64,000 nt of DNA from positions 186,001-250,000 of the forward strand of contig NZ_RCHI01000005.1 in assembly GCF_003664585.1 (NCBI RefSeq), read 5' to 3'. Both the position numbers and the translations under genes were made by a program. The notes beneath the pieces are model-generated. The model saw nothing but the letters and a program-made list of their open reading frames with translations, was not told where the DNA came from and ran no database searches. This document shows, in pieces, positions 33,169-47,633 of this stretch; position 1 is the first letter of the stretch; the number at the start of each line of letters is the position of its first letter. The DNA comes from Paenirhodobacter hankyongi (GTDB lineage Bacteria > Pseudomonadota > Alphaproteobacteria > Rhodobacterales > Rhodobacteraceae).

Positions 33169-33650
33169 TGCTCGAGCTTCTCACCCCCCGCCGCCTCGTC
33201 GGCCTCGCCGCCTTCGGCTCTGCCGCGGTGCTGGTCGGCGCGCTGATCTTCCAGGCGATCGGCTACGCCCCTTGCGAGCTCTGCATCGAGCAGCGCTGGC
33301 CGCATCTGTTCGCCGCCCTTCTCGGCGCGGCGATGCTGCTGTTCCGCCTGCCGATGGGGCTGTCGCTTCTGGGCGCGCTTGCCGCGCTCACCACCTCGGT
33401 GATCGGCTTCTACCATTCGGGGGTCGAACGGCACATCTTCGCCGGCCCCGACGCCTGCACCTCGAACCCGGTGGGCGGCATGTCGGCGCAGGACCTTCTG
33501 GCGCAGATCCAGGCCGCGCCGCTGGTGCGCTGCGACGAGATCAGCTGGGAGATCTTCGGCATCACCATGGCGAACCTGAACGCGGTCGGCTCGCTCGTCT
33601 TCGCCGGGATCTGGGTCTGGGCCTTCCTCAAGGCCCGCGCCACCGCCTGA
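33168..33650 (+). CDS. DsbB-like disulfide bond formation protein
   Basis: A 160-residue four-helix inner membrane protein of the DsbB/VKOR-like quinone-linked oxidase family. The first redox pair is in APCELCIEQRW (CxxC at about 36-39) and the second is split between GPDACTSNP and LVRCDEISWE, as in DsbB. It would reoxidise a periplasmic DsbA-like protein and pass electrons to quinone. Coupled to the upstream YqaA gene by TGATG. No dsbA is present nearby. Confidence 0.87.
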   Translation: MLELLTPRRLVGLAAFGSAAVLVGALIFQAIGYAPCELCIEQRWPHLFAALLGAAMLLFRLPMGLSLLGALAALTTSVIGFYHSGVERHIFAGPDACTSNPVGGMSAQDLLAQIQAAPLVRCDEISWEIFGITMANLNAVGSLVFAGIWVWAFLKARATA

Positions 33651-33684
33651 GCCGCGCCGGTTTCCATCCGGGCGTGTCCTTGGG

Positions 33685-33717
33685 CTTTTTCTTGGCAAAA
33701 ATACTCGAATCCGCCGC
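33685..33717. repeat. Degenerate intergenic repeat, copy 1
   Basis: CTTTTTCTTGGCAAAAATAC followed by TCGAATCCGCCGC. It shares the TTTTTC-TGGC-AATACTC core with copies at 56957-56988 and 61728-61759. It lies between the dsbB-like gene and gyrA. Confidence 0.4.
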
Positions 33718-33743
33718 CCGCGGCTTGTCCCGACGCTTCGAGA

Positions 33744-33773
33744 TTGCACCCAAACCGTTGGATCGGCTATAAG
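33744..33773 (+). promoter_or_regulatory. Probable sigma70-type promoter of gyrA
   Basis: TTGCAC (33744-33749), 18-base spacer, TATAAG (33768-33773). It stands out against the GC-rich background and lies 34 bases before the gyrA start. Confidence 0.5.
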
Positions 33774-33806
33774 ACCGCCAACAAGATCTAGAAGAAGAAG
33801 ACGCGC

Positions 33807-36551
<2,745 letters not shown>

Positions 36552-36583
36552 CCCCCTGAAGGGGGCTATTGATGAGGTGCATG

Positions 36584-37285
36584 ATGCAGAAAAAACTTCT
36601 TCTCGCGCTTTGCGCAGCCGGGCTGCTGCCGCAGACCGGCATGGCCGAGGTGACCGGTGCCGAGGTCGGGTTCCACTACTCGACCTTCGCCGATGCCGAC
36701 GCGAATGACATGAACAAGGCCACGCTCGGTGGCGCGCTCGAATACGCCTTCGCGCCGCAGTTCACCGCGCAGGCCGACCTGTCGCAGCGCTACTACGGGC
36801 TGACCAACTGGGATGGCACCACCTTCACCCTGCACGGCAGCTATCGCCCGACCGGCGAAATGGCGGCGGGTGCCTTTGTCGGTCACGACTGGCTCGACAA
36901 TCAGGACGTGGTCTATTACGGCCTCGAATTCGCCAACAAGGTGAACAACATCTCCTACGAGGCGGCGTTCACCCACTTCGACAGCATGGGCAAGAACGCC
37001 AACGGCATCACCCTGCGCGGCGGCTATGAAGTGAACCAGCAGCTCGGCCTCGGCGGTCGCTTCGACGTCGTCCATGGTCAGGGTAACGACAACTACCGCA
37101 TCAGCGGCACCGCCGATTACCAGATCTCCCCCGGCCTGATGGCCACGGGTGAACTCGGCTTCTACGACGGCGACGGCATGCCGGCCGAAAGCTTTGTCGG
37201 CGTCGGCGTGAAAGCCACCTTCGGCAACAACAACGGCGTGACCTTCGGTGGCCGTGGCCTGCAGGACTTCCTGCCCGGGCTCTGA
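36584..37285 (+). CDS. Outer membrane beta-barrel (porin-like) protein
   Basis: A 233-residue protein with a signal peptide (MQKKLLLALCAAGLLPQTGMA, cleavage after about residue 21) followed by alternating beta strands rich in Tyr, Gly and Asp, such as GGALEYAFAPQFTAQADLSQ and AAGAFVGHDWLDNQDVVYYG. This is the pattern of small Rhodobacterales outer membrane barrels. ATG 36584 is preceded by GAGG at a good distance; ATGs at 36581 and 36572 are alternatives. It follows gyrA closely but has a hairpin in between and its own terminators. Pore specificity is unknown. Confidence 0.75.
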   Translation: MQKKLLLALCAAGLLPQTGMAEVTGAEVGFHYSTFADADANDMNKATLGGALEYAFAPQFTAQADLSQRYYGLTNWDGTTFTLHGSYRPTGEMAAGAFVGHDWLDNQDVVYYGLEFANKVNNISYEAAFTHFDSMGKNANGITLRGGYEVNQQLGLGGRFDVVHGQGNDNYRISGTADYQISPGLMATGELGFYDGDGMPAESFVGVGVKATFGNNNGVTFGGRGLQDFLPGL

Positions 37286-37298
37286 GCCCCTGCACCTT

Positions 37299-37354
37299 GA
37301 CGCCCCTCCGGGGGCGTCTGCGGCGCCCTCCCCGCGAGGGCGCTTTCCTTTTTC
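37299..37354 (+). terminator. Tandem hairpins terminating the barrel-protein gene
   Basis: GACGCCCCTCCGGGGGCGTC at 37299-37318 forms one hairpin. GCGCCCTC-CCCGC-GAGGGCGC, followed by TTTCCTTTTT, forms a second, stronger one. Both lie between the barrel-protein gene and trmFO. Confidence 0.82.
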
Positions 37355-37378
37355 CGCAAGCCACCGTAAACGGACCCC

Positions 37379-38722
37379 ATGAGCGAGACACTTCACATCA
37401 TCGGCGGCGGCATGGCCGGATCGGAAGCCGCCTGGCAGGCCGCGCAGGCTGGCGTTCCCGTCGTGCTGCACGAGATGCGGCCCAAGGTCGCCACCTTCGC
37501 GCATCAGAGCGGCGATTTTGCCGAAATGGTCTGTTCGAACTCGTTCCGCTCGGATGATGACGAGCGCAACGCCGTGGGCCTGCTGCATTGGGAAATGCGC
37601 GCCGCGGGCGGGCTGATCATGACCACCGCCGACCGCCATTCCCTGCCCGCCGGCGGCGCCCTGGCCGTCGACCGCGAGGCGTTCTCGCAGGCGGTGACGG
37701 CGGCGCTGCGGTCGCACCCGCTGATCTCCTTCGCCGAGGATGAAGTCACCGAGCTGCCCGCCTCGGGCCACTGGATCGTCGCCACCGGGCCGCTGACCTC
37801 GGGCGCACTCGCCGAAAGCATCCGCACCACCACCGGGGCCGAGAGCCTGGCCTTCTTCGACGCGATCGCGCCGATCGTCTATGCCGAGACGATCGACATG
37901 GACATCGCCTGGCGGCAAAGCCGCTACGACAAGGGCGAGACCGAGGAAGAGCGCACCGCCTATATCAACTGCCCGATGACCAAGGCCGAATACGAGGCCT
38001 TCATCGACGCGCTGCTCGCCGCCGAGAAGACCGAGTTCCACGAAGGCGAGACGGCGGGGTACTTCGACGGTTGCCTGCCGATCGAGGTGATGGCCGAGCG
38101 CGGCCGCGAGACGCTGCGCCACGGGCCGATGAAGCCCGTCGGCCTGACCAACGCGCACAAGCCCGAGGAAAAGGCCTATGCCGTGGTGCAGCTGCGCCGC
38201 GACAATGCGCTCGGCACGCTCTACAACATCGTCGGCTTCCAGACGAAGATGAAGTACGGTGCGCAATCCTCTGTATTCAAGATGATTCCTGGGCTGCAGA
38301 ACGCCAGTTTCGCGCGCCTTGGCGGGATTCATCGCAACACTTTCATCAACTCGCCGACGTTGCTTGACGACCAGATGCGGCTGAAGCTGCGGCCGAACCT
38401 GCGTTTTGCCGGGCAGATCACCGGCGTCGAGGGCTATGTCGAAAGCGCGGCGATGGGGCTTCTGGCCGGCCGCATGGCCGCGGCCGAGATCAAGGGCGGC
38501 TGCCTGCCGCCGCCCGCGCCCGAAACCGCCATGGGCAGTCTGGTGAACCACATCACCGGCGGCGCCGAGGCGAAAAGCTTCCAGCCGATGAACGTGAACT
38601 TCGGCCTCTTCCCGCCGCTCGAGGAAGCCCGCGGCGGCCGCAAGGGCCGCAAGGACCGCTACAAGGGCTATACCGACCGGGCGAAAGAGCTGTTCACGCA
38701 TTGGCTTGCGGCGCAGGGCTGA
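37379..38722 (+). CDS. trmFO: Folate/FAD-dependent tRNA (uracil-54-C5) methyltransferase
   Basis: A 447-residue flavoprotein that forms ribothymidine at position 54 of tRNA using methylenetetrahydrofolate. The N-terminal FAD motif [19 protein letters not shown] and [12 protein letters not shown], containing the conserved Cys, are diagnostic; [12 protein letters not shown] lies in the centre. Related to MnmG but shorter, as expected. ATG at 37379. It is followed by gluQRS with a one-base gap, so the two tRNA-modification genes form an operon. Confidence 0.95.
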   Translation: MSETLHIIGGGMAGSEAAWQAAQAGVPVVLHEMRPKVATFAHQSGDFAEMVCSNSFRSDDDERNAVGLLHWEMRAAGGLIMTTADRHSLPAGGALAVDREAFSQAVTAALRSHPLISFAEDEVTELPASGHWIVATGPLTSGALAESIRTTTGAESLAFFDAIAPIVYAETIDMDIAWRQSRYDKGETEEERTAYINCPMTKAEYEAFIDALLAAEKTEFHEGETAGYFDGCLPIEVMAERGRETLRHGPMKPVGLTNAHKPEEKAYAVVQLRRDNALGTLYNIVGFQTKMKYGAQSSVFKMIPGLQNASFARLGGIHRNTFINSPTLLDDQMRLKLRPNLRFAGQITGVEGYVESAAMGLLAGRMAAAEIKGGCLPPPAPETAMGSLVNHITGGAEAKSFQPMNVNFGLFPPLEEARGGRKGRKDRYKGYTDRAKELFTHWLAAQG

Positions 38723-38723
38723 G

Positions 38724-39560
38724 ATGATCACCCGGTTCGCGCCCTCGCCGACCGGGCCGCTGCATCTGGGCCATGCCTATAGCGCGATCCTGGCCCATGA
38801 CATGGCGCGCGCCGCCGGCGGGCAGTTCCTGCTGCGGATCGAGGACATCGACCGGCAGCGTTCCAAGCCCGAGTGGGAAGCGCAGATCCTGGACGATCTG
38901 CGCTGGCTCGGGCTGAGCTGGGACGGGCCGGTGATGCGCCAGTCAGAGCGCCTGAAGGTCTATCGCGACTGCCTTGAAAAGCTGTGGAATTCCGGCTTCC
39001 TCTTCGCCTGCTCCTGCAGCCGCCGGGACATCGAGGCCGCAGCCTCGGCGCCGCAGGAAGGCGTGCCGCTCGGCCCTGACGGGATCGTCTATCCGGGCAC
39101 CTGCCGGCTGACGTGCGCGCCGAAGCCCGGCGAACCGCTGCCCGACGCGGCGCTGCGGCTCTATATGGATCGCGCTGCAACCGCCTGTTCCTTCACTGAA
39201 ATCGGCGAGAAATACCGCGGCATCCATGCGATCACGCCCGAGCGGATGATCCGCGAGGTGGGCGACGTGGTGCTGGCGCGGCGCGATATGGGCACCTCGT
39301 ATCACTTGTCGGTGGTGCTCGACGATGCGGCGCAGGGCGTCACCCTCGTGACCCGCGGCGAAGACCTGTTCGAGGCGACGGCGATCCATGTCACGCTTCA
39401 GAAACTGCTTGAGCTTCCGGTGCCAACCTATTGTCATCACAAGTTGATCCGCGACGAGAATGGCAAGCGTCTGGCGAAGCGCGACGATGCCCGGGCCCTG
39501 GCGAAATACCGGGCCGAGGGGGCGACCCCGGCCGATATCCGCCGTCTGGTCGGGCTTTAG
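38724..39560 (+). CDS. gluQRS: Glutamyl-Q tRNA(Asp) synthetase
   Basis: A 278-residue paralogue of the glutamyl-tRNA synthetase catalytic domain, lacking the anticodon-binding part. It attaches glutamate to queuosine in the wobble position of tRNA-Asp. The HIGH-type motif is PSPTGPLHLGHAYSA at residues 8-22, the KMSKS-type motif is KRLAKR, and the zinc-site cysteines CSCSRRD and GTCRLTC are present. The start is ATG 38724, one base after the trmFO stop; an upstream TTG at 38706 is possible but unneeded. Confidence 0.93.
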   Translation: MITRFAPSPTGPLHLGHAYSAILAHDMARAAGGQFLLRIEDIDRQRSKPEWEAQILDDLRWLGLSWDGPVMRQSERLKVYRDCLEKLWNSGFLFACSCSRRDIEAAASAPQEGVPLGPDGIVYPGTCRLTCAPKPGEPLPDAALRLYMDRAATACSFTEIGEKYRGIHAITPERMIREVGDVVLARRDMGTSYHLSVVLDDAAQGVTLVTRGEDLFEATAIHVTLQKLLELPVPTYCHHKLIRDENGKRLAKRDDARALAKYRAEGATPADIRRLVGL

Positions 39561-39562
39561 AC

Positions 39563-39922
39563 TTACGCCATCGGCTTCAGGATCTCGACCTCGTCGCCCT
39601 GGCGCAGCGCGGTGTAGAAGCACGAGCGGCGGTTGGTGTGACAGGCCGGGCCGGTCTGGTCGACCAACAGCAGCAGGCAATCACGGTCGCAGTCGATGCG
39701 CAGCTCGACCAGCCGCTGCACGTGGCCCGAGCTTTCGCCCTTCGCCCAGAACCCCTGGCGCGAGCGCGACCAATAGGTCACCTGCCCGGTCTCGAGCGTG
39801 CGCGCGAGGCTTTCGGCGTTCATCCAGGCCATCATCAGCACATCCCCGGTCGCCGCGTCCTGCGCGATTGCCGGGATCAGGCCGTTGGCGTCGTATTTCA
39901 GCGTGGCGGTGTCGAAACTCAT
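39563..39922 (-). CDS. hisI: Phosphoribosyl-AMP cyclohydrolase
   Basis: A 119-residue enzyme opening the adenine ring of PR-AMP, the third step of histidine biosynthesis. The metal site [15 protein letters not shown] and [11 protein letters not shown], with the conserved zinc cysteines, is intact. It lacks the HisE pyrophosphohydrolase domain fused in enteric bacteria, as usual for alphaproteobacteria. It converges on gluQRS with a two-base gap and is divergent from the scaffold-protein gene across 60 bases. No other his gene is in the window. Confidence 0.95.
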   Translation of the reverse strand: MSFDTATLKYDANGLIPAIAQDAATGDVLMMAWMNAESLARTLETGQVTYWSRSRQGFWAKGESSGHVQRLVELRIDCDRDCLLLLVDQTGPACHTNRRSCFYTALRQGDEVEILKPMA

Positions 39923-39982
39923 CGGGCTTTCCTTGCGCGTTGTGGCGTCCTATCTAACCTGCGCAACCCCGGGGGAAAAGCC

Positions 39983-40423
39983 ATGAGCGACGCCGATCTG
40001 TTCAAGCTCTATTCGCAGCGCATTCTGGCGCTGGCGGCCGACATCCCCTTTACCGAGCCGCTCGCCACCCCGGATGCAAGCGCCCGCAAGCGCGCGCCGC
40101 TCTGCGGCTCGACCGTGGCCGTTTCGCTGACGCTGAAGGACGGGCGGATCACCGGCTACAGCCAGCAGGTGCATGCCTGCGCACTTGGTCAGGCCTCGGC
40201 CGCGATCTTCGGCGCGGCGGTGATCGGGCGCACGCGTGACGAGGTGGCGGCGTTGCGCGATGCGCTGGCGGCGATGCTGACAGGCGGGCCGGTGCCGGCC
40301 GCGCCCTTCGGCGAATACGAAGTGCTGCAGGCCGCGCGCGACTATCCGAACCGCCACGCCTCGATCCTGCTCGCCCCCGAGGCGACGCTCGAGGCGCTTG
40401 ACGCGGCGGCGAAGGCCGCCTGA
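39983..40423 (+). CDS. NifU/IscU-like iron-sulfur cluster scaffold protein
   Basis: A 146-residue protein of the IscU/NifU-N fold. Two of the cluster cysteines are visible (RAPLCGSTV near residue 42 and VHACALGQAS near residue 67); the third Cys of classic IscU near position 105 is missing, since the C-terminal region ARDYPNRHASILL has none. This matches the atypical alphaproteobacterial family annotated as iron-sulfur scaffold protein. Its physiological partner is unclear. It shares a 60-base divergent promoter region with hisI. Confidence 0.78.
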   Translation: MSDADLFKLYSQRILALAADIPFTEPLATPDASARKRAPLCGSTVAVSLTLKDGRITGYSQQVHACALGQASAAIFGAAVIGRTRDEVAALRDALAAMLTGGPVPAAPFGEYEVLQAARDYPNRHASILLAPEATLEALDAAAKAA

Positions 40424-40574
40424 TCCCCTTTCCCAGTCGAGATAAAAAAACGCCGCCATCCGAAGATGACGGCGCAGGAGCGCTTTCGGGGGGCGGAACC
40501 CCTCTTTGGACAGGCGGCCGCACATCGGGGACAGAGGCGGCAGCGAAAGCGCGAGGCAGTGAACAGGGCCGGGC

Positions 40575-40697
40575 TCAGAACAGCCCGGGCAGATAGAGAA
40601 CCGCGACAAAAGTCACGCAGAGCGAAAGGGCGCCCAGGGCGTCGTGCAGCAGAGTGTTCGGCAGACGGCCGAGGGTGGCATTCAGATCCTTGCGCAT
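40575..40697 (-). CDS. 40-residue membrane peptide behind an SOS-type box
   Basis: A micro-protein starting MRKDLNATLGRLPNTLLHDA, with a basic N-terminus and one membrane helix in the second half (LGALSLCVTFVAVLYLPGLF). AAAGGAG lies 8 bases before ATG 40697, an excellent ribosome-binding site. About 60 bases upstream is GTTC-N7-GTTC, the alphaproteobacterial LexA site. In Caulobacter the short membrane peptide SidA is SOS-induced and blocks division; this one has the same size class and control but no recognisable sequence similarity. The function is therefore only suggested. Confidence 0.65.
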   Translation of the reverse strand: MRKDLNATLGRLPNTLLHDALGALSLCVTFVAVLYLPGLF

Positions 40698-40755
40698 TCC
40701 GTACTCCTTTCGTTCCTGTTGCTATTTTGTTCTCATATCCCGTTCCGCAAGTAAA

Positions 40756-40770
40756 GAACTTTTTGAGAAC
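40756..40770 (-). promoter_or_regulatory. SOS (LexA) box candidate GTTC-N7-GTTC
   Basis: Read on the minus strand: GTTC-TCAAAAA-GTTC. This is the exact LexA consensus of Rhodobacter and other alphaproteobacteria. It lies between the recG stop and the 40-residue peptide gene, 59-73 bases before the latter's start, where it would overlap its promoter. Confidence 0.62.
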
Positions 40771-40775
40771 ATTTC

Positions 40776-45145
<4,370 letters not shown>

Positions 45146-45170
45146 TCAGCCGAGGGAAGCGTCCAGAGCC

Positions 45171-45884
45171 TCAGGCCCCCATGGCGACGCGACTGCCGAT
45201 CGCGCCGTGATCGGGGTCGCGCAACACATAGCCGCGGCCCCAGACTGTCTCGATATAGTTTTCTCCGTCGGTCACTTCCGACAGTTTCTTGCGCAGCTTG
45301 CAGATGAAGACGTCGATGATCTTGAGTTCAGGCTCGTCCATGCCGCCATAGAGATGGTTGAGGAACATCTCCTTGGTCAGGGTGGTGCCCTTGCGCAGGC
45401 TGAGCAGTTCGAGCATCTGGTATTCCTTGCCGGTCAGATGCACCGGGCGCCCACCCGCCTCGACCGTCTTCGCATCGAGGTTGACCGCGATCTTGCCGGT
45501 GCGGATCACCGATTGCGAATGGCCCTTCGAGCGGCGGATGATCGCGTGAATGCGCGCGATCAGCTCCTCGCGGTGGAAGGGTTTCGTCATGTAATCATCG
45601 GCGCCGAAGCCGAAGCCCTTGATCTTGTTCTCGGTGTCATCGGCACCCGTCAGGATCAGGATCGGCGTGTCCACACGGGCAAGGCGCAGCTGGCGCAGCA
45701 CCTCGAGCCCGTTGATGTCGGGCAGGTTCAGATCGAGCAGGATCAGGTCATAGTCATAGAGCTTGGCAAGGTCGATTCCCTCCTCGCCCAGATCCGTGCA
45801 ATACACGTTCAGGTTCGCATGGGTCAGCATGAGCTCGATGCTGCGCGAGGTCGTGGGGTCATCCTCTACCAGCAAGATCCGCAT
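45171..45884 (-). CDS. ctrA: Cell-cycle/global response regulator CtrA
   Basis: A 237-residue OmpR-type response regulator. The receiver domain has phosphoacceptor D51 ([13 protein letters not shown]), with acidic pocket EDD at 7-9 and Lys in TKPFHREE; the C-terminal winged helix includes [10 protein letters not shown] and [12 protein letters not shown]. It is the alphaproteobacterial master regulator, which in Rhodobacterales controls motility, gene transfer agents and cell differentiation rather than viability. A near-consensus CtrA box lies upstream, suggesting autoregulation. Its inhibitor SciP is the next gene upstream. Confidence 0.96.
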   Translation of the reverse strand: MRILLVEDDPTTSRSIELMLTHANLNVYCTDLGEEGIDLAKLYDYDLILLDLNLPDINGLEVLRQLRLARVDTPILILTGADDTENKIKGFGFGADDYMTKPFHREELIARIHAIIRRSKGHSQSVIRTGKIAVNLDAKTVEAGGRPVHLTGKEYQMLELLSLRKGTTLTKEMFLNHLYGGMDEPELKIIDVFICKLRKKLSEVTDGENYIETVWGRGYVLRDPDHGAIGSRVAMGA

Positions 45885-45937
45885 CGTCAGTCCTCCGCAT
45901 TCGTCCCTCGATCGCTCTCGAGACTCGCATCAAGTGG

Positions 45938-45952
45938 TTAACACCTCCTTAC
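45938..45952 (-). promoter_or_regulatory. Near-consensus CtrA box upstream of ctrA
   Basis: TTAA (45938-45941), seven bases, TTAC (45949-45952): 7 of 8 consensus bases with exact spacing, 54-68 bases before the ctrA start. It is consistent with autoregulation as in other alphaproteobacteria. Confidence 0.5.
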
Positions 45953-45979
45953 TGTTGCATCTTTTTGCCGTTGCGCAAC

Positions 45980-46258
45980 CTAAAGTTGTCTGTATTTCTG
46001 GATCGCCGTTACTTTCAGCCCCGCAACCCCGTGTTTTTGCACTGCTTCCGTCCAAAGATCGAACTCCTCGTCGGAGAGTTCATAGCGTTGCAGAACCTCC
46101 GCGCGGGGAATCAACCCATAGGCAACCGCCTGCACCAGCACAGCCTTGCGCGAAGCCACCCATCGGCGCGTATCCTTCGGCGGCAGGTCCGCGCGCGTCA
46201 GGATGGTGCCGTCTGGCAAGGTGACCGAACGTGGGCCATCGACTTTCTTCAGATACAT
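45980..46258 (-). CDS. sciP: CtrA inhibitor SciP (DUF1153)
   Basis: A 92-residue helical protein of the DUF1153 family. In Caulobacter, SciP binds CtrA and prevents it from activating its promoters. Diagnostic stretches are RSVTLPDGTILTRADLPP, RRWVASRKAVLVQAVAYGL and the C-terminal HGVAGLKVTAIQKYRQ, matching the family end to end. It lies 95 bases upstream of ctrA on the same strand, so regulator and inhibitor may share transcription. Start ATG 46258. Confidence 0.9.
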   Translation of the reverse strand: MYLKKVDGPRSVTLPDGTILTRADLPPKDTRRWVASRKAVLVQAVAYGLIPRAEVLQRYELSDEEFDLWTEAVQKHGVAGLKVTAIQKYRQL

Positions 46259-46342
46259 GGCTCTCCCCTCCGACCTTCCGTCCCCGAAATCTTGCGGCCC
46301 CTACCATGAGCCCACGGTCTTAACGACGGGTGAAGCCAAGGG

Positions 46343-46370
46343 TTGTGACCGCAGCGGTTTTTCCTATATT
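46343..46370 (+). promoter_or_regulatory. Probable sigma70-type promoter of mnmA
   Basis: TTGTGA (46343-46348), 16-base spacer, TATATT (46365-46370), 29 bases before the mnmA start. It stands out in GC-rich DNA. Confidence 0.5.
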
Positions 46371-46399
46371 TCTGCGGGTCTGGTTAAAGGACCCTCGAA

Positions 46400-47554
46400 A
46401 TGAGCAAGGATTTGCCTGACGACATGCCGCTGAACTCGCTCGGCCTGCCGAAGCCCCCCGCCGAGACGCGAGTCGTGGTGGCGATGTCGGGTGGCGTCGA
46501 CAGCTCGGTGGTGGCCGCGATGCTGGCCGAGGAAGGCTATGATGTCGTGGGCGTGACGCTGCAGCTTTACGACCATGGCGCCGCGCTGGCGAAAAAGGGC
46601 GCGTGCTGTGCCGGACAGGACATCCACGACGCCCGCCGCGTCGCCGAGACGATGGGCTTTCCGCATTACGTGCTCGATTACGAGAACACCTTCCGCGAGG
46701 CGGTGATCGAGGAATTCGCCGATGCCTATCTGGCCGGCGCCACCCCGGTGCCCTGCATCCGCTGCAACGAACGGGTGAAGTTCAAGGATCTGCTCGAGAC
46801 CGCGAAGGATCTCGAGGCCGATTGCATGGCGACCGGCCATTACATCCAGCGCCGGATGGGCCCGAACGGGCCGGAACTCCATTGCGCGGCGGATCCGAAC
46901 CGCGACCAGAGCTATTTCCTGTTTTCGACCACGCCCGAACAGCTGGCCTTCCTGCGCTTCCCGCTCGGTCATCTCGCCTCGAAGGCCGAGACCCGGGCGC
47001 TCGCCGCGAAATACGGCCTGCCGGTCGCCGACAAGCCCGACAGCCAGGACATCTGCTTCGTGCCGAACGGCAGCTACGCGAGCGTGATCGAGAAGCTGCG
47101 CCCGGGCGCCGCCGATCCGGGCGAGATCGTCGATCTGTCGGGCAAGGTGCTGGGCACGCATCGCGGCGTGATCCACTACACCATCGGCCAGCGCCGCGGC
47201 CTTGGCATCGGCGGCGGCGAGCCACTTTACGTCGTCAAGCTCGATCCCGGGACGCGGCGGGTGATCGTCGGCCCGAAGGAGGCGCTTGCCACCCGCATCA
47301 TCCCGGTGCGCGAGATCAACTGGCTGGGCGACGAGCCGCTGACCGCGCGGCCGGAATGGCACGTCTCGGTCAAGGTCCGCTCGACCCGGCCGCCGCGCGA
47401 AGCGATCGTGCGGCCGCTGAGCGCAACCGAGGCCGAGGTCGAGCTGCTCGACCCCGAGGAGGGCGTCAGCCCCGGCCAGGCCTGCGTCTTCTACGAGACC
47501 GGCGGCACCCGCATCCTGGGCGGCGGCTGGATCTGGAAGGGCCGCGCCGCCTGA
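46400..47554 (+). CDS. mnmA: tRNA-specific 2-thiouridylase
   Basis: A 384-residue ATP-pyrophosphatase that thiolates U34 of tRNA-Lys, -Glu and -Gln. The PP-loop is [16 protein letters not shown] near residues 23-38, the first catalytic Cys is in [14 protein letters not shown], and the second is in [14 protein letters not shown] 46400 follows AAAGGA. It ends before a strong bidirectional terminator. It is transcribed away from sciP and ctrA. Confidence 0.96.
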   Translation: MSKDLPDDMPLNSLGLPKPPAETRVVVAMSGGVDSSVVAAMLAEEGYDVVGVTLQLYDHGAALAKKGACCAGQDIHDARRVAETMGFPHYVLDYENTFREAVIEEFADAYLAGATPVPCIRCNERVKFKDLLETAKDLEADCMATGHYIQRRMGPNGPELHCAADPNRDQSYFLFSTTPEQLAFLRFPLGHLASKAETRALAAKYGLPVADKPDSQDICFVPNGSYASVIEKLRPGAADPGEIVDLSGKVLGTHRGVIHYTIGQRRGLGIGGGEPLYVVKLDPGTRRVIVGPKEALATRIIPVREINWLGDEPLTARPEWHVSVKVRSTRPPREAIVRPLSATEAEVELLDPEEGVSPGQACVFYETGGTRILGGGWIWKGRAA

Positions 47555-47587
47555 CCGCCCGGCCCCGGATGTCGAGACCCGCACACA

Positions 47588-47617
47588 GAAAAACCCCTCG
47601 CCGAGGCGAGGGGTTTT
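47588..47617. terminator. Bidirectional terminator between mnmA and phaC
   Basis: AAAAACCCCTCGCC and GGCGAGGGGTTTT form a long perfect stem with a three-base loop and T-runs on both strands. It serves the two convergent genes. Confidence 0.92.
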
Positions 47618-47633
47618 CCAGTTCAGCGGGGGC

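Noticed and set aside
40714-40745. GTTC-N9-GTTC near the 40-residue peptide as a second LexA site
   Set aside because: Spacing is nine rather than seven bases. Only the GTTC-N7-GTTC at 40756-40770 fits the consensus.
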